The notes below the pieces were generated by a model. The model was not told the origin of the DNA. It worked only from the letters and a program-made list of their open reading frames with translations, and ran no database searches. Below are positions 1 to 6,607 of a DNA stretch of 17,152 bases, one piece after another. The first letter of the stretch is position 1. Each line of letters opens with the position of its first letter. Both the position numbers and the translations under genes were made by a program. Source of the stretch: Sphingomonadaceae bacterium (GTDB lineage: Bacteria; Pseudomonadota; Alphaproteobacteria; Sphingomonadales; Sphingomonadaceae); the NCBI GenBank assembly GCA_016742125.1, contig JACVCM010000068.1, positions 1-17,152 of the forward strand. The letters are read 5' to 3'.

Positions 1-946
1 GTATATGTGTATCGAACCACTGCTTAAGCAACCCCAGACCAGGGTGAGACAGATCGCGCTCGAGCAGGCGCCACATCCGCGGTAGGAAGCCGAGATAGCG
101 CTCTTTGCCGTCACGCTTCCAAAGCCGGGTGAAGATGCCGATAATTTTGGTATTCCGTTGCGCACCCAGCAATGCGTAATGCATCCTGAAATCGGCGCCG
201 GGCTTCGCGATATCGGCATAATAGTCTAGCAAAGCGGCCTCAAGCCCTGGCGACACATCGCGCCGCGCGTCCTGTAACAGCGACACGAGGTCGTAGGCCG
301 GATGACCTACCAGCGCATCCTGAAAATCGATCAAACCCTGATCGCCATCATCCAGAAGCATGATATTTTCGGCATGATAATCGCGCAGCACGGTAACAAT
401 CTGCACGTCCAACACCGGGGCAAGCGCCTCTTTCCACGCTGTTTCGAACTTGGCCTGGTCGACCGGCAATTGCATTGCGGGCATATACCATTCGGTCAGC
501 AACCGCACTTCGCGCAGATAAGCCGCTTCATCATATGGCGGCAGCATTGCCGGCTTTACCCCCGCCAGTCGGACGATCGTGTCGATAGCTTGCCGGTAAA
601 TCCGTTCTTCATCGCCCGGATACCGGTCGAGATGCTCGCGCATCCTTTCATCACCGAAATCTTCAATGAGGACGAGACCGCGCGAGGGGTCGGCGGCGAA
701 TATGGACGGCGCGCGAAAACCTTCCCTGGTCAGATATTGTGCGACATTGATAAATGGCCGGGGGTCTTCGTGTGGCGGCGGCGCATCCATCAAGATTGCA
801 TTTTGCCCGGAAGGCGACTGAATACGAAAATACCGGCGGAACGACGCATCGCCAATGATAGGCAATATTGTCGAATCCGGCCATCCGGCCTTCGTCAGGA
901 AATCATCCAGTCCGTCGGGAAAATTTGTCTCAGCCAGCAATGTCAT
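1..946 (-). CDS. amgK: AmgK-like N-acetylmuramate/N-acetylglucosamine anomeric kinase (3' end cut by window)
   Basis: I translated this frame directly. It is open from an ATG at 946 to the left edge and gives 315 residues; the family is usually about 330-340, so only a short C-terminal piece is missing. It has the aminoglycoside phosphotransferase fold signature. A nucleotide-binding region carries GDASFRRYFR at residues 32-41. The catalytic loop LRDYHAEN has D189 and N194, and the metal-binding IDFQDA has D207. AmgK proteins phosphorylate MurNAc or GlcNAc at the anomeric carbon in cytoplasmic peptidoglycan recycling, feeding UDP-MurNAc synthesis with MurU; this role is from the family, not shown here. 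The start overlaps the end of tsaE by 17 bp and is preceded by a GGGCAAAG ribosome site, so it is probably co-translated. A murU-type nucleotidyltransferase would be expected just beyond the left edge. A generic phosphotransferase with another small-molecule substrate is the alternative. Confidence 0.85.
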   Translation of the reverse strand, partial: MTLLAETNFPDGLDDFLTKAGWPDSTILPIIGDASFRRYFRIQSPSGQNAILMDAPPPHEDPRPFINVAQYLTREGFRAPSIFAADPSRGLVLIEDFGDERMREHLDRYPGDEERIYRQAIDTIVRLAGVKPAMLPPYDEAAYLREVRLLTEWYMPAMQLPVDQAKFETAWKEALAPVLDVQIVTVLRDYHAENIMLLDDGDQGLIDFQDALVGHPAYDLVSLLQDARRDVSPGLEAALLDYYADIAKPGADFRMHYALLGAQRNTKIIGIFTRLWKRDGKERYLGFLPRMWRLLERDLSHPGLGLLKQWFDTHI

Positions 947-1361
947 CTTTGCCCAATTTCAAGTCCACTCGCCTGCTCCCGTCCGGCTCCACCGAAATTG
1001 TTACATGATGCGAAGGCTTGGCATAGCCAGGCCCCGCACGTTCGGCCCATTCTACAAGCGTTATTCTTTCGGCGCTTTCATCGAACAATCCGAGTTCGTC
1101 AAGTTCCGCCACATCGTCGAGCCGGTATAAATCGGCATGCGCCACAGCGACCGGGAGGTCGGGTGGATCGTAGTTATGAACGATGGCATATGAAGGACTG
1201 GTCACTTCGCCGACGTATCCGAGGCTATTGATGATTGCTGCACATAAAACTGTCTTTCCGGCGCCTAACGGCCCGTCGATTGCTACCCAGTCGCCTTTTT
1301 TCAACGTGCGCGAAAGCTCGCGGCCCAAAGTGCGCATCTCGTTTTCATCGTGAATAATCAT
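930..1361 (-). CDS. tsaE: TsaE, tRNA t6A biosynthesis ATPase
   Basis: This 143-residue protein is a cytoplasmic P-loop ATPase that works with TsaB and TsaD to make N6-threonylcarbamoyladenosine at position 37 of ANN-decoding tRNAs. The Walker A motif GPLGAGKT spans residues 30-37. It is followed by the family motifs SPSYAIVHNY, HADLYRLDD, ELGLFD and LVEWAER in the expected order, and the length is normal. The ATG at 1361 overlaps the divL stop by 4 bases (ATGA), and the 3' end overlaps amgK by 17 bp. The three genes therefore form a tightly packed, probably translationally coupled unit. Confidence 0.95.
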   Translation of the reverse strand: MIIHDENEMRTLGRELSRTLKKGDWVAIDGPLGAGKTVLCAAIINSLGYVGEVTSPSYAIVHNYDPPDLPVAVAHADLYRLDDVAELDELGLFDESAERITLVEWAERAGPGYAKPSHHVTISVEPDGSRRVDLKLGKDDIAG

Positions 1362-3700
1362 GCGCGCGGCAGGCGGATGATCACCGAGGTACCCTCCCCC
1401 GGTCGCGAATCCATTTCAAAACGTCCACCGTGCGATTCTACCAATTGTTTGGCGAGAGCCAGCCCCAGCCCCTGCAGGACGCCGCCAGACTGACCGCGGC
1501 CTTGACCTGCAACAATGGCAGATAGCTCCTCGGCTTTTATGCCATTTCCGTTGTCAGACACCACAATCTCAAGCGTGTTGCCTTTCAGTCGACCAAAAAG
1601 CAGAACTTCTCCGTCAGCACGGTGATATCGGATGGCGTTGTCGAGAATATTTCCAACGGCTTGTCCGATCCGCTTGGGATCGAGCGGAAATTTGCCCCTT
1701 GCTTCTTCCAGTTGGAGATGGAGCGAAACCCCGCGTTCTGCCGCAAATGGTGTTTTGTCATGTGCCAGATCCTGTAGGAATGCCGCAACCTCGACCGACA
1801 CCGGCTCGATTGGCAGTGCTCCGGCTTCGCTCTGGCTGTAGTCGAGTACCGTATTGATCTGTTCGGACAATCGGTCAGCCGAAGTTATGATCGCATCGAC
1901 ATATTCCTCAGCCTTATCGTTAAGCGCCCCTGCGACCCCGGCCTTCAACAGATCGGCAAAGCCGCTTATCGACGTCAGCGGCGTCCGGAATTCATAACTC
2001 ATATTGGCCAGGAACCGGGCCTTGATTGCATCGGCCTCCTGCAAGGCCGCGTTACGATCGCGAAGCGCCTGCTCCATTTTCAGGCTGTCAGACATGTCGA
2101 GCATTGTGAACAGCGCATTTCCATCCGGCAACGGTATGGTCGCAATCTGGAAAATCCGGCCGTCGGCAAAGGCGGCTTTGCTGCGTCGTTGTTCCCGGTT
2201 CGTTGTGGTCATCCTCACAAGTTCGCCCAATATCGATATCTGTGACGGCTTTTTCAGATGCTGGGCGAGCAACGGTAACAATTCGTCAAGCCGGGGATGT
2301 TTGACCAGGACCTCGTCCGACAAACCCCAGCTCTCGGCGAACAACCGGTTCCAAAGGCTGATCCTGCCGTCAGCAGCGAACACTGCGATGGCCTCGAACA
2401 GATTGTCGAATGTGGCGGTTCTCACACGCAGGAGGATATCCCGAGCGCTGGCCAGCTGCGCCTGCTCAGTCCGATCTTCAAATATCAAGATCAGTCCGCC
2501 ATTGGGTACGGGTTGAGTTAACACGCGTAAATGGGTTCCGTCGGACAGCAGCCAATTTTCCTCGGAAGGGTCGGTAATGCGAAACCAGTCTTCACGCTCG
2601 GAACGCCAGGATGGAAAATCCCTGACCTCTGGCAGTCGGCCATTCTCACGCATCCGATCGAGCACCCGGGCGAATTCCGGTTTTTCCGCTAGCCACTGAT
2701 CGCGAAAGGCAAAGATGCGCTGAAACGGAAGGTTGGCAAAGCTAAGCGTGCGGTCTGTACCGAATTGCGCGACGCCCGCTGACATCATGTTGAGCAGGTC
2801 GCGCTGGGCCTCCGAAAGCTCGCGCAATTCGTTGCGGGCGTCTGACAGGTCCTGCACATCGATAGCAAGACCAGCCACCCCCGAATTTCCCAGTGGAATG
2901 TCTATCACGCGCAATTGTCTGCGTTCGCCAGAGCAGGTGGCCGCAACTATACGCTCCGCTTGCTCGCCAGCTTTCAGGGCATCGGCCGCAAAACTTGCGG
3001 CATCCCGGGAATTTTCGGGTTCGATGAGTTCGATGCCGTCCTCAACCACCTGATCGCTGTCTGTGGCGCCTACCGCCTCCACATAGGCGCGGTTGACGAA
3101 GTTCAGTTTCATGTCGGGATTGCGGTGCCACATCGGTAAAGGTGCGGCTTCGATCAGCCCAGCCAATGCCGCAAATGCGGCGCGGGCTTCTTCTGATTCA
3201 TGCGTGCGTTTTTCAAGTTCACGGATGTTATCCGTTGCGTCGAAAAACCATAACAGGGCTGCACCATTGGGGTAGATTATGGCATCGGCAATACTGCCCA
3301 CAACAAGCAGTCGGCGGTCGGAACCTGCCACCGCCAACGGCATGACAAAGTCCTTGCCTGTCCTTTGGGTTTCGCGAACCCGGTCCTCAAGTTGCGCCAA
3401 ATCGGCGCTGGCCAGACCGGCATCCTGATGCCCACCCAGGTCGGTTAACGACGTGACCGAAGCAGGCAACCCCATTAAGCGGGAAAAGCGATCGGCGGCT
3501 TCGATCCTCCCGTCGCCCTTGACGACGACTGGAAAAGCAGGTGCGGTTTCAAGCAAACGCGCAAGACGTGACGTCTGCCTTAGCGTCTTCAAAGACTGCC
3601 GCCAAAGCGACAAACCGATCCATATCGCAACTGTCGCGCCGACGAGCCACAGGGCAAGCAATATCCCTATCACCGCAATGGGAAGGCTGTCGTCCGTCAC
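1358..3700 (-). CDS. divL: DivL-like PAS sensor with Tyr in place of the phosphoacceptor His
   Basis: This 780-residue protein starts with GTG at 3700; an in-frame stop lies shortly upstream and no ATG fits better. One membrane helix (about residues 8-33) is followed by about four PAS-like regions (about 50-155, 170-285, 300-410, 425-540). A DHp helix (about 555-625) and an HATPase domain (about 665-780) complete it. The H-box reads FLANMSYEFRTPL, with Tyr569 (codon TAT, bases 1994-1996) where histidine kinases have His. The ATP-binding motifs look intact: N-box NILDNAIRY (N688), G1 DNGNGI (716-721) and G2 GLGLAL. This architecture, length and substitution match Caulobacter DivL, whose Tyr550 occupies the same place. 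DivL binds phosphorylated DivK and modulates CckA, and so CtrA control of the cell cycle. That role is transferred from the family. The gene overlaps tsaE by 4 bp. An ordinary PAS histidine kinase with a secondary mutation is the alternative, but less likely. Confidence 0.88.
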   Translation of the reverse strand: MTDDSLPIAVIGILLALWLVGATVAIWIGLSLWRQSLKTLRQTSRLARLLETAPAFPVVVKGDGRIEAADRFSRLMGLPASVTSLTDLGGHQDAGLASADLAQLEDRVRETQRTGKDFVMPLAVAGSDRRLLVVGSIADAIIYPNGAALLWFFDATDNIRELEKRTHESEEARAAFAALAGLIEAAPLPMWHRNPDMKLNFVNRAYVEAVGATDSDQVVEDGIELIEPENSRDAASFAADALKAGEQAERIVAATCSGERRQLRVIDIPLGNSGVAGLAIDVQDLSDARNELRELSEAQRDLLNMMSAGVAQFGTDRTLSFANLPFQRIFAFRDQWLAEKPEFARVLDRMRENGRLPEVRDFPSWRSEREDWFRITDPSEENWLLSDGTHLRVLTQPVPNGGLILIFEDRTEQAQLASARDILLRVRTATFDNLFEAIAVFAADGRISLWNRLFAESWGLSDEVLVKHPRLDELLPLLAQHLKKPSQISILGELVRMTTTNREQRRSKAAFADGRIFQIATIPLPDGNALFTMLDMSDSLKMEQALRDRNAALQEADAIKARFLANMSYEFRTPLTSISGFADLLKAGVAGALNDKAEEYVDAIITSADRLSEQINTVLDYSQSEAGALPIEPVSVEVAAFLQDLAHDKTPFAAERGVSLHLQLEEARGKFPLDPKRIGQAVGNILDNAIRYHRADGEVLLFGRLKGNTLEIVVSDNGNGIKAEELSAIVAGQGRGQSGGVLQGLGLALAKQLVESHGGRFEMDSRPGEGTSVIIRLPRA

Positions 3701-3762
3701 GCAGATATTTTCCGACGCAAAATCACAGCATCGCTAATGCCCAATTGGCAGCGCGGTGCAAC

Positions 3763-3796
3763 AAAAAAGCCCGCGCCACTGGGTGGGCGGGCTTTT
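3763..3796 (-). terminator. Rho-independent terminator after ahcY
   Basis: A perfect 10-bp stem, AAAAGCCCGC at 3765-3774 against GCGGGCTTTT at 3787-3796, can extend inward by four more pairs (3776-3779 with 3783-3786) after one bulge. Read on the minus strand, the hairpin ends in a run of six U residues. It lies 24 bp past the ahcY stop and 63 bp before the divL start, so divL probably has its own promoter in 3701-3762. I see no convincing sigma-70 boxes there. Confidence 0.9.
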
Positions 3797-3819
3797 AATG
3801 TGCGGCAAGAAATGGCCGA

Positions 3820-5214
3820 TCAGTAGCGATAATGATCCGGCTTGAACGGACCTTCGGGAGAAACCCCGATATAGCTCGCCTGCTTTTCGGTAAGTTTGGT
3901 CAGTTTCACACCCAGTTTTTCCAGATGGAGCATGGCGACCTTTTCGTCGAGATGCTTGGGCAAAACATAAACTTCATTGTTGTAACTGTCGCCCTTGGTC
4001 CAGAGCTCGATCTGTGCCAGCGTCTGGTTGGTGAAAGATGCGGACATCACGAAAGACGGGTGTCCTGTCGCGCAGCCCAGGTTTACCAAACGGCCCTTGG
4101 CAAGCACGATGATCTGCTTGCCATCGGGAAACTCCACCAGATCGGTACCCGGCTTCACTTCGGTCCATTTATAGTTGCTCAGCGCTGCAATCTGGATTTC
4201 GCTGTCGAAATGGCCGATGTTGCAGACAATGCTCATCGGCTTCATGTTTTTCATGTGCTCGGCCGTAATAACGTCGGCATTACCCGTTGCGGTGCAGAAG
4301 ATGTCGGCCCGCTGCACGGCTTCTTCCATCGTCACAACCTCAAAGCCTTCCATGGCTGCCTGGAGCGCGCAGATGGGATCGACTTCGGTTACCATCACCC
4401 GCGCGCCGCCATTGCGGAGCGACTGCGCCGAACCTTTGCCGACATCGCCGAAACCGGCAACACAAGCCACCTTGCCGGCGAGCATGACGTCGGTTGCGCG
4501 GCGGATCGCGTCGACCAAGGACTCCTTGCACCCATAGAGATTGTCGAACTTCGACTTTGTAACACTGTCATTGACGTTGATCGCTGGGAAAGGCAGTTCA
4601 CCCTTTTTTGCAATCTCGTACAAACGGTGCACGCCGGTGGTCGTTTCTTCCGAAACGCCTTTCAGATTTCTGACAGTTTCAGTGAGGTACCCCGGCTTTT
4701 TTGCAATGAACGCCTTAAGAGCCCGCTGGAATTCGACTTCTTCCTCATTCTCGGGTTCGGCAAAGCTTTCACCACGTTCGAGCTTGGCGCCCCACAGTGC
4801 AAACATCGTGGCGTCGCCGCCATCGTCGAGGATGATGTTGGCGGTGGTGTCATCGCCCCAATCGAAGATGCGACCGACATAGTCCCAATAATCTGCGAGG
4901 CTCTCACCCTTAACAGCAAAGACTGGAATGTCCCGTGCTGCGATTGCTGCAGCCGCATGGTCCTGAGTCGAAAAGATGTTGCAGGTTGCCCAGCGGACCT
5001 GGGCGCCCAACGCCACAAGGGTTTCAATCAGGACAGCAGTCTGGATGGTCATGTGCAGGGAACCCGTGATGCGGGCACCCTTCAGAGGCTGCGATGTGCC
5101 ATATTCCTCACGCAACGCCATGAGGCCTGGCATTTCGGTCTCTGCAATGTTGATTTCTTTACGGCCGAAATCGGCCTCGCCGATATCGGCAATGACATAA
5201 TCGTTGAAAGCCAC
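3820..5214 (-). CDS. ahcY: S-adenosyl-L-homocysteine hydrolase (adenosylhomocysteinase)
   Basis: This 464-residue cytoplasmic enzyme uses bound NAD to split S-adenosylhomocysteine reversibly into adenosine and homocysteine. That removes the product inhibitor of methyltransferases and closes the methyl cycle. Visible signatures include GSLHMT (H54), TQDHAAAA, ILDDGGD, SEETTTG (E190) and DSVTKSKFDNLYG (K220, D224, N225). A Rossmann GFGDVGKG begins at residue 254, GHPSFVM follows later, and the protein ends in the diagnostic C-terminus KPDHYRY. It has the roughly 40-residue insertion usual in bacterial enzymes (about 145-185). Translation starts at GTG (5214) with GGAG about ten bases upstream. 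The start codon lies inside one arm of a perfect inverted repeat and downstream of a SahR-like palindrome (see those entries). A strong terminator follows. Confidence 0.98.
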   Translation of the reverse strand: MAFNDYVIADIGEADFGRKEINIAETEMPGLMALREEYGTSQPLKGARITGSLHMTIQTAVLIETLVALGAQVRWATCNIFSTQDHAAAAIAARDIPVFAVKGESLADYWDYVGRIFDWGDDTTANIILDDGGDATMFALWGAKLERGESFAEPENEEEVEFQRALKAFIAKKPGYLTETVRNLKGVSEETTTGVHRLYEIAKKGELPFPAINVNDSVTKSKFDNLYGCKESLVDAIRRATDVMLAGKVACVAGFGDVGKGSAQSLRNGGARVMVTEVDPICALQAAMEGFEVVTMEEAVQRADIFCTATGNADVITAEHMKNMKPMSIVCNIGHFDSEIQIAALSNYKWTEVKPGTDLVEFPDGKQIIVLAKGRLVNLGCATGHPSFVMSASFTNQTLAQIELWTKGDSYNNEVYVLPKHLDEKVAMLHLEKLGVKLTKLTEKQASYIGVSPEGPFKPDHYRY

Positions 5215-5272
5215 AGGCTTGGTCTCCGGGAGGGTTTTTGATGGCCCCGCCCTTAGCTGTGGCTTTCAACGA
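5201..5272 (-). promoter_or_regulatory. Perfect 16-bp inverted repeat enclosing the ahcY ribosome site and start codon
   Basis: Bases 5201-5216 and 5257-5272 are exact reverse complements (16 bp) separated by 40 bases. The start-proximal arm contains the ahcY GTG and the next four codons. In the leader RNA the outer stem would bury the start codon. The enclosed loop can form an inner stem (5246-5252 with 5228-5234, one mismatch) and leaves the GGAG ribosome site near the junction. The pairing is directly visible; translational control or a cruciform is inference. I do not recognise a known SAM or SAH riboswitch class in it. Confidence 0.6.
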
Positions 5273-5276
5273 AAGC

Positions 5277-5300
5277 AAATATAAAGATTGCTTTATATGT
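5277..5300 (-). promoter_or_regulatory. SahR-like operator upstream of ahcY
   Basis: ATATAAAG (5279-5286), ATTG, then CTTTATAT (5291-5298) form a perfect 8-bp inverted repeat with a 4-base centre, the only strongly AT-rich stretch in the area. SahR, an ArsR-family regulator that senses S-adenosylhomocysteine, controls ahcY and methionine-cycle genes in many Proteobacteria. It binds AT-rich palindromes containing AAAG/CTTT half-sites. Position and sequence fit, but I am matching the motif from memory, and no sahR gene is in the window. Confidence 0.5.
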
Positions 5301-5789
5301 TTACGGACGCTTGGCGATGCGCGTGGGGCAAGTTGTACCGCTCCACGACTGGCCGGTGACGGCAAAATCCGCCGCTGCCGCCATAGTGACCACACCGTGC
5401 GCTTCCGACGACAATTTTGTCGCCAACTCTTTAAGCTGCCGACAGTCCATCGTCTTATGCCCATTGCCATAGCTGTTGGCGTAGCCAATCGACATCCGGT
5501 CCAATGCCCCTTCAGCACCCCGTGCGCCATATGTTTGGGCAAGATGGTTTCTCAGCGCTGCGTTTTGCGACCCGATGAGCCCGTTATGCTTGGCCACGAA
5601 GCGATTATACTGCGGCAGAAAATTGTCACTGGTATTCCGGCACCGAAGCGCCGTCACCATCAGCATTGTGTTAAGATGCTTGATCTTCGCCGCGTCCTGC
5701 GCGGCATTTGTCCAGCAGGCCTGCACCGGCTGTATAGACATGGATGCAGCCACCGCGACAAGCGCGGCTTTCCATAATATTCTGGTCAT
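5301..5789 (-). CDS. Small secreted protein with four cysteines, function unknown
   Basis: This 162-residue protein begins with a clear Sec signal peptide: charged start MTRILWK, a hydrophobic stretch to about residue 19, and a likely cleavage site VQA|C after A24. The mature part has four cysteines (C25, C50, C116, C154), an even number that would suit two disulfides in the periplasm. The Cys at +1 is not in a good lipobox because Gln is at -2, so a lipoprotein is less likely. I recognise no catalytic motif or named family. The middle is polar and probably helical. It reads toward ahcY with an 86-bp gap that holds the ahcY control elements. The two may therefore be adjacent rather than strictly co-transcribed. 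The ATG at 5789 has a GGGG-rich upstream site. Confidence 0.75.
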   Translation of the reverse strand: MTRILWKAALVAVAASMSIQPVQACWTNAAQDAAKIKHLNTMLMVTALRCRNTSDNFLPQYNRFVAKHNGLIGSQNAALRNHLAQTYGARGAEGALDRMSIGYANSYGNGHKTMDCRQLKELATKLSSEAHGVVTMAAAADFAVTGQSWSGTTCPTRIAKRP

Positions 5790-5922
5790 TCCCCAACCCC
5801 TGTTGCGTGTTCAACGGTCGCAGAATTGACCATCCTGTTTACCGAAAATTCAACAGTCAGGGTAAAGGAAAATCAACCATCTATCTGTTTGAAATTGGCT
5901 CGCCAAATATTTGCGTTTCGAT

Positions 5923-5946
5923 GGAACTTTTAACGTGGTCATGGTT
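5923..5946 (+). promoter_or_regulatory. Weak candidate EcfG-type promoter before the peroxiredoxin gene
   Basis: GGAAC at 5923-5927 is followed by GGTT at 5943-5946. Spacing to the TT is one base shorter than the usual alphaproteobacterial general-stress consensus (GGAAC-N16/17-cgTT), and the C of CGTT is replaced. It lies about 85 bp before the peroxiredoxin ATG. The 5790-6031 interval between divergent genes holds nothing else I can name beyond a poorly spaced TTGACT at 5967-5972. Confidence 0.25.
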
Positions 5947-6031
5947 GAAACAACACAACGCCAGACTTGACTCGCGAAACACTGTCCCGGATTAGACCCG
6001 CTGTACCACTCCCCCCGAAAGGAACATCAAA

Positions 6032-6511
6032 ATGAGCATTTCAGTTGGCGATAAAATTCCGGACGTAAAACTGGTAAAGGCAACCTCCGATGGGCCGCAG
6101 CCTGTGCAGTCGGCAGAGTTTTTCGCCGGTCGCCGTATCGCGCTGTTTTCGGTGCCCGGCGCTTTCACTCCGACCTGTTCGGCCCGTCACCTGCCCGGTT
6201 TTGTGGAAAAGGCAGATGAACTGGCGGCCAAGGGAATCGATGAAATTGCCTGCACCGCCGTGAATGATGCGTTTGTGCTAGGGGCATGGAACAAGGCTGG
6301 CGGTTCCGATGCAATCACCATGCTGGCCGACGGTAACGGCGAATTCGCTGCAGCGCTCGGTCTGGAAATGGACGGCACTGCATTCGGAATGGGCAAGCGT
6401 GGTCAACGCTTCTCGCTTGTCGTCAACGATGGAGTCGTGGAACAGGTGAATGTCGAAGCACCTGGTGACTTCAAGGTAAGTTCTGCCGAACATATGCTCG
6501 GGCAGCTCTGA
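6032..6511 (+). CDS. Prx5-type (AhpE/hybrid-like) peroxiredoxin
   Basis: This 159-residue cytoplasmic thiol peroxidase reduces H2O2 and organic hydroperoxides, usually with glutathione/glutaredoxin or thioredoxin as donor. The Prx5 signature PGAFTPTCS holds the peroxidatic C49, with T46 and P42 in the usual active-site positions. A second cysteine, C74, lies in the IACTAVND segment but is not clearly a resolving cysteine. Other family marks are the N-terminal VGDKIPDV, FVLGAWNKA, and the C-terminal GQRFSLVVNDG. The length is standard for a bacterial single-domain Prx5 without a fused glutaredoxin. The ATG at 6032 has AAAGGA about ten bases upstream. The gene stands alone, with a divergent neighbour on the left and its own terminator. 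Confidence 0.93.
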   Translation: MSISVGDKIPDVKLVKATSDGPQPVQSAEFFAGRRIALFSVPGAFTPTCSARHLPGFVEKADELAAKGIDEIACTAVNDAFVLGAWNKAGGSDAITMLADGNGEFAAALGLEMDGTAFGMGKRGQRFSLVVNDGVVEQVNVEAPGDFKVSSAEHMLGQL

Positions 6512-6548
6512 TGTCACTGTGACGTCATGCCAACCGGCTAGCAATCGA

Positions 6549-6572
6549 GGGAGGGGCAACCCTCCCTTTTTT
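6549..6572 (+). terminator. Rho-independent terminator after the peroxiredoxin gene
   Basis: GGGAGGG (6549-6555) pairs perfectly with CCCTCCC (6560-6566) around a GCAA tetraloop of the GNRA type, and six T residues follow (6567-6572). It lies 37 bp past the peroxiredoxin stop and 35 bp before the amn start. Confidence 0.93.
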
Positions 6573-6607
6573 GTTGCGAAAATCGCGAAATTCGGTGAAG
6601 CGTGTGT

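Noticed and set aside
302..1231. Long plus-strand reading frame (309 codons)
   Set aside because: It lies antisense to amgK and tsaE, whose motifs are unambiguous, and its composition (many Arg, His, Pro) has no domain signature.
3832..5241. 469-codon plus-strand reading frame
   Set aside because: It is the exact antisense shadow of ahcY, the codon bias of which keeps the opposite strand open; no protein family is recognisable.
5159..5542. 127-codon minus-strand frame spanning the ahcY leader
   Set aside because: It overlaps both the secreted protein and ahcY in a different frame, covers the operator and hairpin, and has a low-complexity Arg/Trp-rich sequence.
6511..6529. Short nested palindromes (GTCAC-T-GTGAC, TGACGTCA) after the peroxiredoxin gene
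   Set aside because: Only 4-5 bp arms, expected by chance, and the adjacent 7-bp GNRA hairpin with T-run already explains termination.
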